DNA of 8,660 nt from an uncultured Bacillota bacterium (GCA_937960725.1 CALGOY010000226.1:1-8660), one strand, 5' to 3'. Counted from the stretch's first letter, positions 1-7,465 are shown. Program-made: numbers and translations. Notes: generated by a model from the sequence alone, not told the origin.

Positions 1-29
1 TGAAGACGTATCGAAAGGGTTATAATTAA
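1..29 (+). other. Possible 3' tail of an upstream gene
   Basis: This is the stretch before the terminator at 48-78. A + strand gene probably ends here, because that terminator needs an upstream transcript. One frame reads EDVSKGL then stops at 23-25, and another reads KTYRKGYN then stops at 27-29. Nothing in such short peptides says which is real or what the gene encodes. The third frame opens with TGA at 1-3, so the gene could also end exactly at the window edge. Confidence 0.25.
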
Positions 30-47
30 GCCATGCTATACAATAAT

Positions 48-78
48 AAAGACGGCGAAAGCCGTCTTTCTATTTTTT
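48..78 (+). terminator. Intrinsic terminator of the upstream unit
   Basis: AAAGACGGC at 48-56 pairs perfectly with GCCGTCTTT at 61-69 around a GAAA loop of the stable GNRA type. The T-rich run CTATTTTTT at 70-78 follows at once. This is a textbook Rho-independent terminator for + strand transcription entering from the left. Read on the - strand the stem is followed only by ATTATTG, so any bidirectional activity should be weaker. It separates the upstream gene from the operon that starts at the promoter near 138-165. Confidence 0.92.
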
Positions 79-137
79 GTAAATAAAAAGACCAATTATT
101 TTAATGAAAAGTTAAGAAAATATAAAGTTTTTATTAT

Positions 138-165
138 TTGTTTGTTTAGTCCGTGGTGGTATAAT
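138..165 (+). promoter_or_regulatory. Extended -10, sigma-A type promoter for the operon
   Basis: A perfect TATAAT lies at 160-165, preceded by TGG at 157-159, which makes a TGn extended -10. A weak -35, TTGTTT at 138-143, sits 16 bases upstream. The extended -10 is expected to compensate for the poor -35. Transcription should start near 171-175, leaving a leader of about 80 bases before the ATG at 257. It is the only convincing promoter seen in the window, so it probably drives all seven genes. Confidence 0.7.
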
Positions 166-198
166 ACCATAAAGAGCGTGAATAAAATATATAAATTG

Positions 199-219
199 GG
201 ACTTTTTCAGTAAAAGTCC
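199..219 (+). promoter_or_regulatory. Perfect 8-bp hairpin in the 5' leader
   Basis: GGACTTTT at 199-206 pairs with AAAAGTCC at 212-219 around a five-base loop. It lies between the promoter and the ribosome binding site at 244-248. The bases after it (GTCTAAATAATAG) are not a T-run, so it is not a terminator. It could protect the 5' end of the mRNA or be a protein-binding site. The leader is too short and simple for any riboswitch class I know. Confidence 0.5.
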
Positions 220-243
220 GTCTAAATAATAGAGGATAATTTT

Positions 244-248
244 GGAGG
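244..248 (+). promoter_or_regulatory. Ribosome binding site deciding the start of the 821-aa gene
   Basis: GGAGG ends eight bases before the ATG at 257. A TTG at 242 is in frame but overlaps this site, so it cannot be the start. Choosing 257 also leaves a clean signal peptide at the N-terminus. Confidence 0.85.
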
Positions 249-256
249 AAAAAGCG

Positions 257-2722
257 ATGGGAAAAAAGCGATTGGCAGTTGTTTTTATATTGATTATGCT
301 CTGTATCACGGCAGCTATTTGTGTCTTTGCTGATGGTGAGCGGAATGATATACAGATGAAGGCAGAAGTAGGTTTTGATGGCTACTTTAGATTAGAACAA
401 TGGACTCCAATTACCGTAGAGATTGAGAATAATGGGGCAGATATTCAAGGCACTCTAGAGGTGGTAGCTAATCAGGACTCTACTAGCGCTGTAATCTTCT
501 CCCGCCCTGCGGTAGTACCCAAAAATTCAAAGAAGCGATTTGTCCTATATGTCCAGGTCAATACAATTCAGAAGGAAATGAATATAAAGCTGGTACAGGA
601 AGGGAAAACAATAAACACTGATGAAGTGAAAGGGCTGATGCCCCTAACCTGGAGCAAATATCTTCTAGGAGTGGTGACCGAGGACAAGGCGGGGATGAGC
701 TATTGGTGGAATATATTATCAAACGATAGAATTTTTGCAGATCATGAAACGGTGCATATGGACTTGCAAGACCTCCCGGAGAGAAAAGAGGTGCTGGATA
801 ATTTCAGAATATTAGTCTTCAATAATGCAGATACCTCTCTTATGACTAAAGAACAGAAAACCGCTCTTATTTCATGGATAGAGGACGGAGGAATCCTTAT
901 TGTAGGAACTGGCGCAAACGGGAATAAGACTTTATCTGGCTTATCCCCGGAGATTTTGCCTCTGCAGGCAGGGAATATAATTAGCATTAATTCAGTTGAT
1001 GAGCTATCTAAGATTGCAGATAATAAACTACCTGATAATTCTACGCTACAGGTTATGAATCTTAGGCCGAATGTAGGGGAATTTGTTGTTCAAGGCGAGG
1101 AACATAATTTAGTATGGAAGCATCAAATTGGCAAAGGTTATATATTTGTATCAGCTTTTGATTTAGGGCTTGAACCTATAGTGAACTGGGTTGGGAATAA
1201 GACTTTTTGGGGCAAGCTGCTTTTGCAGCATCTAGATGCTGAGACGGTAACTGAATTAGAAGAGCCGGAAATCCAGAGAAATACTGCTTATAGCATAGAT
1301 AGCTATTATCAGGTCAGAGATGCCCTCTCTAGTATTGCAGCTATGGAGATGCCCTCCTTTTCCGGTTTGCTTATACTGCTATTAGCATATCTTGTTATAG
1401 TAGGCCCCGTAAATTATATCATATTAAAAAAGCTCGATAAGAGAGAATGGGCTTGGGCTACCATACCGCTCATTGTCATACTCTTTTCTGCCGCAATATA
1501 TACAGTGGGATATAGCAAAAAGGGAAACGAAGTAATTGCCAATACCATATCTGTAGTTCGACTCAGTCCTAATGCTAGCTTTGCACAGCTAGATAGCTAT
1601 ATAGGTATTTTTATCCCTAAAAAAGGCGATTATTCCGTTAGCCTTAATGAAGATGTTTTGGTAAGAGCTTTTGATTATAGCGATTATGGTTACTATGGCC
1701 CTGCATCGGGAGGGGGAGAGGAGAATAAAAAAATACAGACGAAAGTAAATCAAGGGCATCCAGCCTCCCTAGAGCTTTATGATGCCAATGTATGGACTAT
1801 GAGGATACTGGCGATGAGCGATATAAAACCGGATTTTGGCAGCTTAGAATCAGAGCTATACTACTACAATGGGAAGATAGAGGGGCGAATAACTAACAAT
1901 ACACCATATCCTTTATCGGATTTAGTAGTATATACTCCCTATGGCTATCAGAAAATAGGCAACATTGCTTCAGGGGAAAGCAAGCAGGTGGAGCTTGCTG
2001 TAAAAACCCAATCATTTAATAAGCATAGAAATGAAACTGTGTATCAAATGATAAATACCCTTTATCCATATTCCAATAGGGACAGGGATGAAGAAAAGGA
2101 GGCGCGGGTTAGGCGCAGTCTGCTGGATGGATTTTTAGTCCGCCCTATGGAAACCGGGATGGGAATGGTTAATGGCGGAAGCTTCGTTAAGGCCTTTGCT
2201 TTTTGCGATGCCAACTTGGGAAAAAATAATATAGAGGTAAATGGAAAAGAACCGGAGCAGTCCTACTATAAAAATTTAGTCATGGCCGATTTAGATGTGG
2301 TTTGTGAAAGAGACGGTGTAATCAGCACCCCTCCAGGATATATAAGCCCTATCATAAATACCGAGCTATCCGACAGCATAAGCCCAGAGGCTGGAGGCAT
2401 TTATCTAGACCGGGGGCAGGTAGTTTTTGAATTCTTAATGAAGCCCTACGAAGAAATAGAATTGTCTAAAATAGAAATCAATACCGACTCATTTTATGGG
2501 AAACCCTTCTTATCTATTTATGATACAGAATCTAACGAATTTGTAGAGGCGGGGGATGGGATTGAAATCGATCAGGTACAGGGCATTATTACTATTGAGC
2601 CGGAGGCTTTAGAAAAATATATCAATGAGGAAGGTAATTTGCAGATAAAGGTGGAGACCGGTAGCAGAAATCCAGTAAGCATGCCGCTTCCGTCTCTGGT
2701 TATAGAAGGGAGAAGACGTTGA
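257..2722 (+). CDS. Secreted, membrane-anchored exporter-associated protein with GATase1-like domain (821 aa)
   Basis: No specific function is assignable. Residues 1-25 form a signal peptide: K3-K4-R5, a hydrophobic core, and likely cleavage after VFA. Residues ~30-120 look like an Ig/beta-sandwich region (WTPITVEIENNG). Residues ~125-335 look like a class I glutamine-amidotransferase-like fold: ILVFNNAD at 185-192, GGILIVGTG near 211-219, GKGYIFVSAFDLG from 292. The turn where the nucleophilic Cys would sit reads VGTGANG, so it is probably non-catalytic. Two membrane helices at ~369-390 and ~399-419 flank a short basic loop (KKLDKRE), placing both large parts outside the cell. Residues 420-821 form a second ectodomain with another beta-rich stretch near 535-580 and only two cysteines, C650 and C683. 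The stop overlaps the next start (TGATG), tying it to the ABC genes. I infer an extracellular accessory subunit of that exporter, comparable in layout to GldG-like or DUF4350-like proteins. That comparison is from memory. Confidence 0.85.
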   Translation: MGKKRLAVVFILIMLCITAAICVFADGERNDIQMKAEVGFDGYFRLEQWTPITVEIENNGADIQGTLEVVANQDSTSAVIFSRPAVVPKNSKKRFVLYVQVNTIQKEMNIKLVQEGKTINTDEVKGLMPLTWSKYLLGVVTEDKAGMSYWWNILSNDRIFADHETVHMDLQDLPERKEVLDNFRILVFNNADTSLMTKEQKTALISWIEDGGILIVGTGANGNKTLSGLSPEILPLQAGNIISINSVDELSKIADNKLPDNSTLQVMNLRPNVGEFVVQGEEHNLVWKHQIGKGYIFVSAFDLGLEPIVNWVGNKTFWGKLLLQHLDAETVTELEEPEIQRNTAYSIDSYYQVRDALSSIAAMEMPSFSGLLILLLAYLVIVGPVNYIILKKLDKREWAWATIPLIVILFSAAIYTVGYSKKGNEVIANTISVVRLSPNASFAQLDSYIGIFIPKKGDYSVSLNEDVLVRAFDYSDYGYYGPASGGGEENKKIQTKVNQGHPASLELYDANVWTMRILAMSDIKPDFGSLESELYYYNGKIEGRITNNTPYPLSDLVVYTPYGYQKIGNIASGESKQVELAVKTQSFNKHRNETVYQMINTLYPYSNRDRDEEKEARVRRSLLDGFLVRPMETGMGMVNGGSFVKAFAFCDANLGKNNIEVNGKEPEQSYYKNLVMADLDVVCERDGVISTPPGYISPIINTELSDSISPEAGGIYLDRGQVVFEFLMKPYEEIELSKIEINTDSFYGKPFLSIYDTESNEFVEAGDGIEIDQVQGIITIEPEALEKYINEEGNLQIKVETGSRNPVSMPLPSLVIEGRRR

Positions 2723-3654
2723 TGCTAGTTATTAAGGATCTGGTAAAGAAGTATGGAAAATTTGTGGCGGTAGATCATCTTAATTTAGAAGTAGAGCCGG
2801 GCCATATATTCGGTTTTGTAGGACCCAACGGAGCGGGCAAGACTACCACCATAAAGATTATTGCAACTTTGCTCCAGCCCACATCGGGAACGGTAAAGGT
2901 AGATGGAGTGAATGTAGTTGAGGAACCGCTAAAGGTTCGGGAAAGGATAGGATATATGCCGGATTTCTTTGGGGTATATGACAACCTAAAGGTGATGGAG
3001 TATTTAGATTTTTACGGAAGCTGCTATGGCATTCCATATAGGGAAAGGCAGAAAACGGCTTTAGAGCTTCTAGAACTGGTTGATTTAATTCGTAAAAAAG
3101 ATAGCTATGTAGATTCCCTTTCCAGGGGCATGAAACAGAGGTTATGCCTGGCCAGAAGCCTTATCCACAACCCCAAGCTATTGGTGCTGGATGAACCTGC
3201 CTCTGGCATGGATCCTAGGGCCCGAATTGAGCTGAAGGAGATTTTGCGGGAGCTAAAAAATATGGGAAAGACTATAATTATAAGTTCCCATATATTAACT
3301 GAGCTTTCTCAAATTTGCGATATGGTCGGAATTATTGAAAAAGGCAAGATGGTAATCGCTGGGGATATGGATGACATAATGAAGAGAATTACCGGCAAGA
3401 CCATCGTTAGAATTAAAATATCAGGTGATTTAGAAAAAGCGGTAAACATTTTGAAAGAACAGCCCTTAGTAAGCGGGATTATAAAAGAGGGAGACGAGCT
3501 GGAGCTAAGCTATGAAGGCGAGGAGCGGGAATTATGGAAGCTTCTAAAGGCCTTAGTGGATGAAGAAATCTCTGTGGTATCCTTCGGAAAAGCAGAAGGA
3601 AACCTAGAGAAAATATTTATGGAGGTGACCCAGGGTGAAGAACTTCTTTCGTAA
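2722..3654 (+). CDS. ABC-2 type exporter, ATP-binding subunit (310 aa)
   Basis: This is the cytosolic ATPase that powers the permease encoded next. It has all the core motifs: Walker A GPNGAGKTT at 34-42, signature LSRGMKQR at 133-140, Walker B LLVLDEP at 153-159 with catalytic E158, D-loop GMDP at 162-165, and switch H190. The Q-loop reads GYMPDFFG, with Asp81 in place of the usual Gln. I believe this also occurs in related ABC-2 ATPases. Residues ~212-310 form the C-terminal extension typical of this class (DUF4162-like), ending in LEKIFMEVTQ. The start is ATG 2722, one base inside the previous stop, with AGGGAG at 2707-2712. An in-frame TTG at 2719 is less likely because it is only six bases from that site. 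The overlap suggests translational coupling to the 821-aa gene. The substrate cannot be read from the sequence. Confidence 0.95.
   Translation: MLVIKDLVKKYGKFVAVDHLNLEVEPGHIFGFVGPNGAGKTTTIKIIATLLQPTSGTVKVDGVNVVEEPLKVRERIGYMPDFFGVYDNLKVMEYLDFYGSCYGIPYRERQKTALELLELVDLIRKKDSYVDSLSRGMKQRLCLARSLIHNPKLLVLDEPASGMDPRARIELKEILRELKNMGKTIIISSHILTELSQICDMVGIIEKGKMVIAGDMDDIMKRITGKTIVRIKISGDLEKAVNILKEQPLVSGIIKEGDELELSYEGEERELWKLLKALVDEEISVVSFGKAEGNLEKIFMEVTQGEELLS
3621..3627 (+). promoter_or_regulatory. Ribosome binding site deciding the GTG start of the permease
   Basis: GGAGGTG lies inside the end of the ATPase gene and is seven bases from the GTG at 3635. It supports a non-ATG start and a 20-base overlap between the two genes. 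Confidence 0.85.
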
Positions 3655-4591
3655 TCCGGTGTTGGAAAGTGAACTGAAGGTGAAGATGAGAGGCTGGAGG
3701 GCAGCCATGGCTGTAACCGCATATATAGGAATCATGCTGCTTATCGCCTATCTATATTTTAAAACTATTTTAGATAGCGTGCTTCGCTATGGGGGCTATA
3801 ACTCTGCCAGCCAGAGTATTGGCCTTCAGGTATATTCCGTACTGGCAGTATTGCAGTTTGCTCTGATTATTTTAGTTACGCCGGCCCAAACAGCAGGGGC
3901 GATAAGCGCAGAGAGAGAAAAGCAGACCTTAGATTTGTTATTATGTACTAAAATATCTTCCATAGGAATTATATTTGGAAAATTAGTATCCTCCCTAAGC
4001 TTTATACTGCTGCTTATAATAGGCTCGATTCCGCTCTTTAGCCTAGTATTTTTGTTTGGAGGGATTAGTCCAGGGGATGTGGCTACATTATTTTTATTTT
4101 ATATGATAACGGCCTTTGCAGTGGGAAGCATCGGCATATTTTGCTCTGCCATGTTTAAAAAGACGGTTACTGCAGCTGTAACAGCCTATATAACTATATT
4201 TGTATTGGGGATTGTAACCGTAATACTGGGGGCTTACATGCTTGCCAATTACTATGATTCATTTGCCCAGACCTCAACAACTCCACCCCCCTATATCCCC
4301 TCTGTATTTTATCTAAATCCCGCCATAGGGCTGGCAGATCTAATGCTCCAGCAGCTTGACGGAATGTCAGGAGGGCTAGTACCGTCGATTTCCAGATCTA
4401 TATTCGGCTATTCCTACTATGGAGGCTCCAGCGCAGCAACTCAAAATACAGGAATAGCTTTTTGGAAGCCCTGGAGTTTTTGGATTAAGAATAGCTTAGT
4501 ATTAATATCTATAGCTTGCCTGCTGCTTGGGATAAGCGCCTGGAAGATAAAACCGGTTCACCGCTGGAAAAGAGGCTGGGAAAGAAAATAG
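3635..4591 (+). CDS. ABC-2 type exporter, permease subunit (318 aa)
   Basis: This integral membrane protein should form the channel of the exporter with the preceding ATPase. About six membrane helices are visible, near residues 22-44, 62-84, 112-134, 139-162, 170-193 and 284-303. Between the second and third is AISAEREKQTLDLLLCTK (89-106), the coupling-helix motif of ABC-2 permeases, which contacts the ATPase. A loop of roughly 85 residues (195-278), rich in Pro, Tyr, Ser and Gly with an NPAIGL segment, lies outside the cell between helices five and six. It could meet the ectodomains of the 821-aa protein. The C-terminus is basic (HRWKRGWERK) and cytosolic. GTG is the start, and the gene overlaps the ATPase by 20 bases. 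Length fits a half-size permease that works as a dimer. The substrate is unknown. Confidence 0.92.
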   Translation: MKNFFRNPVLESELKVKMRGWRAAMAVTAYIGIMLLIAYLYFKTILDSVLRYGGYNSASQSIGLQVYSVLAVLQFALIILVTPAQTAGAISAEREKQTLDLLLCTKISSIGIIFGKLVSSLSFILLLIIGSIPLFSLVFLFGGISPGDVATLFLFYMITAFAVGSIGIFCSAMFKKTVTAAVTAYITIFVLGIVTVILGAYMLANYYDSFAQTSTTPPPYIPSVFYLNPAIGLADLMLQQLDGMSGGLVPSISRSIFGYSYYGGSSAATQNTGIAFWKPWSFWIKNSLVLISIACLLLGISAWKIKPVHRWKRGWERK

Positions 4592-4628
4592 TAAAATTTT
4601 AATATGGAGCTGTGGAGAGTAGATAGGC

Positions 4629-6293
4629 ATGAAAAGTATCATTGATGTTGAATTAAATAAAGCCCTGGGTCCCATACGAAGGAGGCTTATCCTAAAATCC
4701 TTGGTCCAGATGGCAGCCTTAGGATTTATAGCTGCCCTATTCCAAGCTTTGATATGGCTCATAATATCCTTTTTTGTCCCCATTTTTAATTTGGAGCTTA
4801 AAATGGCAGCTGCCGGAGGAATCATATTTGTTTTAGCCTGCATCTTAGGCTTTGCTATGAAGCCCTCCATATCTCAAATAGCCCGGGAGATAGACAGCAA
4901 AGGCTTAGAGGAGAGGGTAATAACGGCAGTGGAGCTGGCGGGAAGAAATGACCCCTTTGCCCGCCTCCAGAGGCAGGACACCATAGAGGAATTGAAGTCA
5001 TTCAATCCCCGCTCTATAGCTATTAATATTTCTAAAAGCATGTGGATAACTGTGGGCAGCCTGACCTTTGCTTTAATTATAGGCTTCCTAATTCCAAATC
5101 CCCAGGAGGAGTTTATCCATAAGCAGCTGCAGTTTGAGAAGACTATTGAGGAGCAGCTTCAAAAGCTGGAGGAAAAAGCAGAGAAAGAGCTGGCTAAAAG
5201 TGCGGAGCTGACTGAAGAAGAGAGACAGCAAATTCAAAATCTCCTTAGGGAATTGGCCCAGGAACTAAGAGAATCTAAGGATTATAGAGAAGCTATTAAG
5301 GAAGTGACCGAAACCGAAGAAAAACTTATGGAGCTTTTCAGGAGAGCACAGGAAGCTAAGCTAGCTCAGCTTGGGGAAGGGCTATCCAAATACCAAGTTA
5401 CTCAATCTTTGGGAGAGAAGCTGAAAAAGATGGATAAGCAGGGTATCGCAGAAGAGCTGAGGAGGCTTAAAGAGCTGGCTCAAGGAGATGCGGATAAGCA
5501 GCTTATGGAAGCCCTGCAAAAGGCCCTAGAGGAAGTAGCCCAGCAGCTGCCGGAGGGGGATTTAAAATCGAGTATGCTGGAGGCTGCCAATGCAATATCA
5601 GCGGGCTTAGTTTCAAATAATATACCTTCTAATGTACTGGATGGCTTGGAAGGACAGCTTATGCAGCTGGCTGAAAATGCTATTGATGATCCTGAAAATA
5701 TTATGTATATGCTCCAAAACATGAAAAATCAGATTGCCCAAACCGCTGGGCAGGATATTTCCAAGTTAGCCTCGGCAGGAACGGGACAGCAGAATCAGCA
5801 AAACTTGCAAAATCAAAGTGGCAGTCAAAGTCAGGGAAGTCATGGAAGTTCCAATGGACAGAGTGCTTCGGGCAGCAGCAATCAAGGAAGCGGTATGGGA
5901 AATTCAAGTGGCGTAGGAAATTCAAGCTCTCCTAGTGGTAGCGGAACGGGGGAAAATAGCTTCTCAACTGACAGCCAGGGTATTGGCGGTCAGGGCTTTG
6001 GGGGGCAGGGGGCTGGCATTGGGAGCAGCCATGGCGAATACGAAAAAATATACGATCCCAAGCGGTTGGGTGATGGGGGAGAGAGCAGCCAGGTATCGGG
6101 AAAAGCTGGAGAAGAAGGAAATAGCGAACAGGTCGATGCGGGGCGAGGGCTAGGAAGCTTTGACGGATTTGTCCCCTATAACGAGGTATTTGGGGAGTAC
6201 AAGAGCCAGGCTATGCTGAATTTAGACAGAATGGATATTCCTCAGAATATGAGGGAATTGGTAAAGAAATACTTTAGCTCTCTGGAGGATTGA
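4629..6293 (+). CDS. Membrane-anchored coiled-coil protein with Q/N/S/G-rich linker, DUF4175-like (554 aa)
   Basis: Function unknown. The N-terminal part has three likely helices at ~28-50, 58-77 and 138-156, the first two as a pair. Residues ~159-320 are rich in Glu, Lys, Gln and Leu with heptad-like spacing (for example EEQLQKLEEKAEKELAK), a long coiled coil. Residues ~381-478 are low-complexity Gln, Asn, Ser and Gly. Two islands after this look constrained: YEKIYDPKRLGDGG at 471-484 and the tail from ~522 (VPYNEVFGEYKSQA, then RELVKKYFSSLE). This plan recalls the DUF4175-like proteins often found beside MoxR and DUF58 genes, an assignment made by architecture only. It lies 37 bases after the permease and 88 before the MoxR gene, bridging the two modules. 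I infer a scaffold. The start ATG 4629 has a weak upstream site: GGAG at 4614-4617 is 11 bases away. The N-terminal boundary is therefore less certain than for its neighbours. Confidence 0.85.
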   Translation: MKSIIDVELNKALGPIRRRLILKSLVQMAALGFIAALFQALIWLIISFFVPIFNLELKMAAAGGIIFVLACILGFAMKPSISQIAREIDSKGLEERVITAVELAGRNDPFARLQRQDTIEELKSFNPRSIAINISKSMWITVGSLTFALIIGFLIPNPQEEFIHKQLQFEKTIEEQLQKLEEKAEKELAKSAELTEEERQQIQNLLRELAQELRESKDYREAIKEVTETEEKLMELFRRAQEAKLAQLGEGLSKYQVTQSLGEKLKKMDKQGIAEELRRLKELAQGDADKQLMEALQKALEEVAQQLPEGDLKSSMLEAANAISAGLVSNNIPSNVLDGLEGQLMQLAENAIDDPENIMYMLQNMKNQIAQTAGQDISKLASAGTGQQNQQNLQNQSGSQSQGSHGSSNGQSASGSSNQGSGMGNSSGVGNSSSPSGSGTGENSFSTDSQGIGGQGFGGQGAGIGSSHGEYEKIYDPKRLGDGGESSQVSGKAGEEGNSEQVDAGRGLGSFDGFVPYNEVFGEYKSQAMLNLDRMDIPQNMRELVKKYFSSLED

Positions 6294-6369
6294 CCCTTTA
6301 TGGTATCCAAAACAAAGGCAAGCTGGTGTTCGTCAGCAATTGGAGAATAACGAAAAAAATAGGGTGTTC

Positions 6370-6375
6370 GGAGGT
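6370..6375 (+). promoter_or_regulatory. Ribosome binding site deciding the start of the MoxR gene
   Basis: GGAGGT is six bases from the ATG at 6382. The longer in-frame version from TTG 6340 would add 14 unlike-family residues and would place this strong site inside the gene. Confidence 0.88.
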
Positions 6376-6381
6376 AACAAG

Positions 6382-7365
6382 ATGGAAATTAGGGAAGAGG
6401 CTATAAAATTATTTGCGGAAAAAGTAGAGGCCATGGAGAGAGAGATAGGCCGGAAGATAATAGGGCAGAAGGAGATTATAAGGCAGGTGCTCATAGCCAT
6501 TTTGGCCGGAGGAAATGTGCTGTTAGAAGGGGTTCCTGGACTTGGCAAGACGAGGCTAGTGAGAACGATTGGCCATGTGCTGGATTTAGAGTTCAGCAGA
6601 ATTCAATTCACGCCGGATTTAATGCCGGCTGATGTGGTAGGCACTAATATTGTTGTGAGGGATGAAGCGGGCAATAGTCGCTTTCAATTCCAGCCAGGGC
6701 CTGTGTTTAGCAATATTGTACTGGCCGATGAGATTAACCGGGCCACCCCCAAGACCCAAAGCGCGCTGCTGGAGGCTATGCAGGAGCACACCGTGACGGT
6801 AGGTGGGGTTACCCGAAGGCTACCCCAGCCTTATTTTGTACTAGCCACCCAAAATCCTTTGGAACAAGAAGGAACTTATCCCCTACCTGAAGCCCAGCTG
6901 GATCGCTTTTTCTTTAAGCTGATAGTGAAATTTCCCTCGCTGGAAGAGCTTCATGAAATCGTAAATTTGACTACTACTGGGGAAGAAGAGATGGCGCAGA
7001 AAGTTACGGATGGGGCAGGAATACTAGAGCTTAGGGCAATAGGGAGGCAGGTTCCCATAGCTAGAGGGGTTCAGGACTATGCATTGAGGCTTGTCATGGC
7101 CACCCATCCAGAATCAGAACATGCTCCAGAAGTAACTAAAAAATACGTCCGATATGGCTCAAGCCCCAGGGGAGCTCAAGCCATCATCAGCGCAGCCCGC
7201 ATCAGGGCGTTGATGGAAGGCCGATACAACGTTGCATTTAAAGATATTAGGTATGTGGCATATCCAGCCTTAAGGCATAGACTATTCCTAAACTTCGAAG
7301 GAATAGCCGAAGGCAGGACTCCCGATGATGTGTTGCAGGAAATCATAGAGGAGCTGCCAGAATAA
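6382..7365 (+). CDS. MoxR-family AAA+ ATPase (327 aa)
   Basis: This cytosolic AAA+ ATPase should form a ring and act as a chaperone or metal-insertion motor with VWA-domain partners. The AAA+ motifs are intact: Walker A GVPGLGKT at 50-57, Walker B NIVLADEINRA at 111-121 with D116 and E117, sensor 1 ATQNP at 155-159, arginine finger R175 in EAQLDRF, and sensor 2 R263 in GSSPRGAQ at 259-266. FTPDLMPADVVGT at 76-88 and the lid around 225-327 are typical of the MoxR family, and the length is normal. The gene is followed by a DUF58 gene and a BatA-like gene, the usual MoxR partners. Its role with the upstream exporter is inferred from position. The general symbol moxR is withheld because the specific orthologue cannot be fixed without a tree. 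Confidence 0.95.
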   Translation: MEIREEAIKLFAEKVEAMEREIGRKIIGQKEIIRQVLIAILAGGNVLLEGVPGLGKTRLVRTIGHVLDLEFSRIQFTPDLMPADVVGTNIVVRDEAGNSRFQFQPGPVFSNIVLADEINRATPKTQSALLEAMQEHTVTVGGVTRRLPQPYFVLATQNPLEQEGTYPLPEAQLDRFFFKLIVKFPSLEELHEIVNLTTTGEEEMAQKVTDGAGILELRAIGRQVPIARGVQDYALRLVMATHPESEHAPEVTKKYVRYGSSPRGAQAIISAARIRALMEGRYNVAFKDIRYVAYPALRHRLFLNFEGIAEGRTPDDVLQEIIEELPE

Positions 7366-7459
7366 ATTTGGAATAAGCTTAGTCAGCTATTGGCTGCTTA
7401 GCTGTGGATGTATAGCGATAACTGATACAGTTAAGCAAATGGAGTACAGTAAAATGAAT
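7366..7459 (+). other. Gap between the MoxR and DUF58 genes with an imperfect hairpin
   Basis: Bases 7379-7401 can fold as an imperfect 9-pair stem (two G-T pairs, one mismatch) around TATTG. GCTTAG also occurs twice in direct orientation, at 7377-7382 and 7396-7401. No T-run follows, so it is not an intrinsic terminator. No convincing promoter is visible. The spacing is wider than elsewhere in the operon, so the hairpin could mark mRNA processing, but evidence is weak. Confidence 0.3.
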
Positions 7460-7465
7460 GGAGGG
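7460..7465 (+). promoter_or_regulatory. Ribosome binding site deciding the TTG start of the DUF58 gene
   Basis: GGAGGG is six bases from TTG 7472. Two in-frame ATGs lie upstream. The one at 7439 has no ribosome binding site. The one at 7454 has only GGAG at 7441-7444, nine bases away, and remains a possible alternative. Confidence 0.65.

Noticed and set aside
242..256. TTG start five codons upstream for the 821-aa gene
   Set aside because: It overlaps the GGAGG site at 244-248, and the signal peptide is complete from ATG 257.
257..325. Lipoprotein signal (lipobox) at C16 or C22 of the 821-aa protein
   Set aside because: The residues before each Cys do not fit the lipobox, and a standard cleavage site after VFA is present.
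4502..4870. A 122-codon open frame on the - strand spanning the permease/coiled-coil junction
   Set aside because: It is antisense to two well-supported genes, and its composition mirrors their hydrophobic codons.
5935..6153. A 72-codon + strand open frame inside the coiled-coil gene
   Set aside because: It is an alternate frame of the Gly-rich linker, with no ribosome binding site and no recognisable protein features.
6322..6337. Small GCTG/CAGC stem between the coiled-coil and MoxR genes
   Set aside because: Four pairs plus wobbles is expected by chance, and no other signal surrounds it.
6340..6381. TTG start 14 codons upstream for the MoxR gene
   Set aside because: The strong GGAGGT at 6370-6375 points to ATG 6382, and the extra residues do not look like the family.
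7379..7401. Hairpin as an intrinsic terminator after the MoxR gene
   Set aside because: The stem is imperfect and no T-run follows.
7390..7416. Internal promoter TTGGCT / TATAGC before the DUF58 gene
   Set aside because: Both elements are poor and the spacer is only 15 bases.
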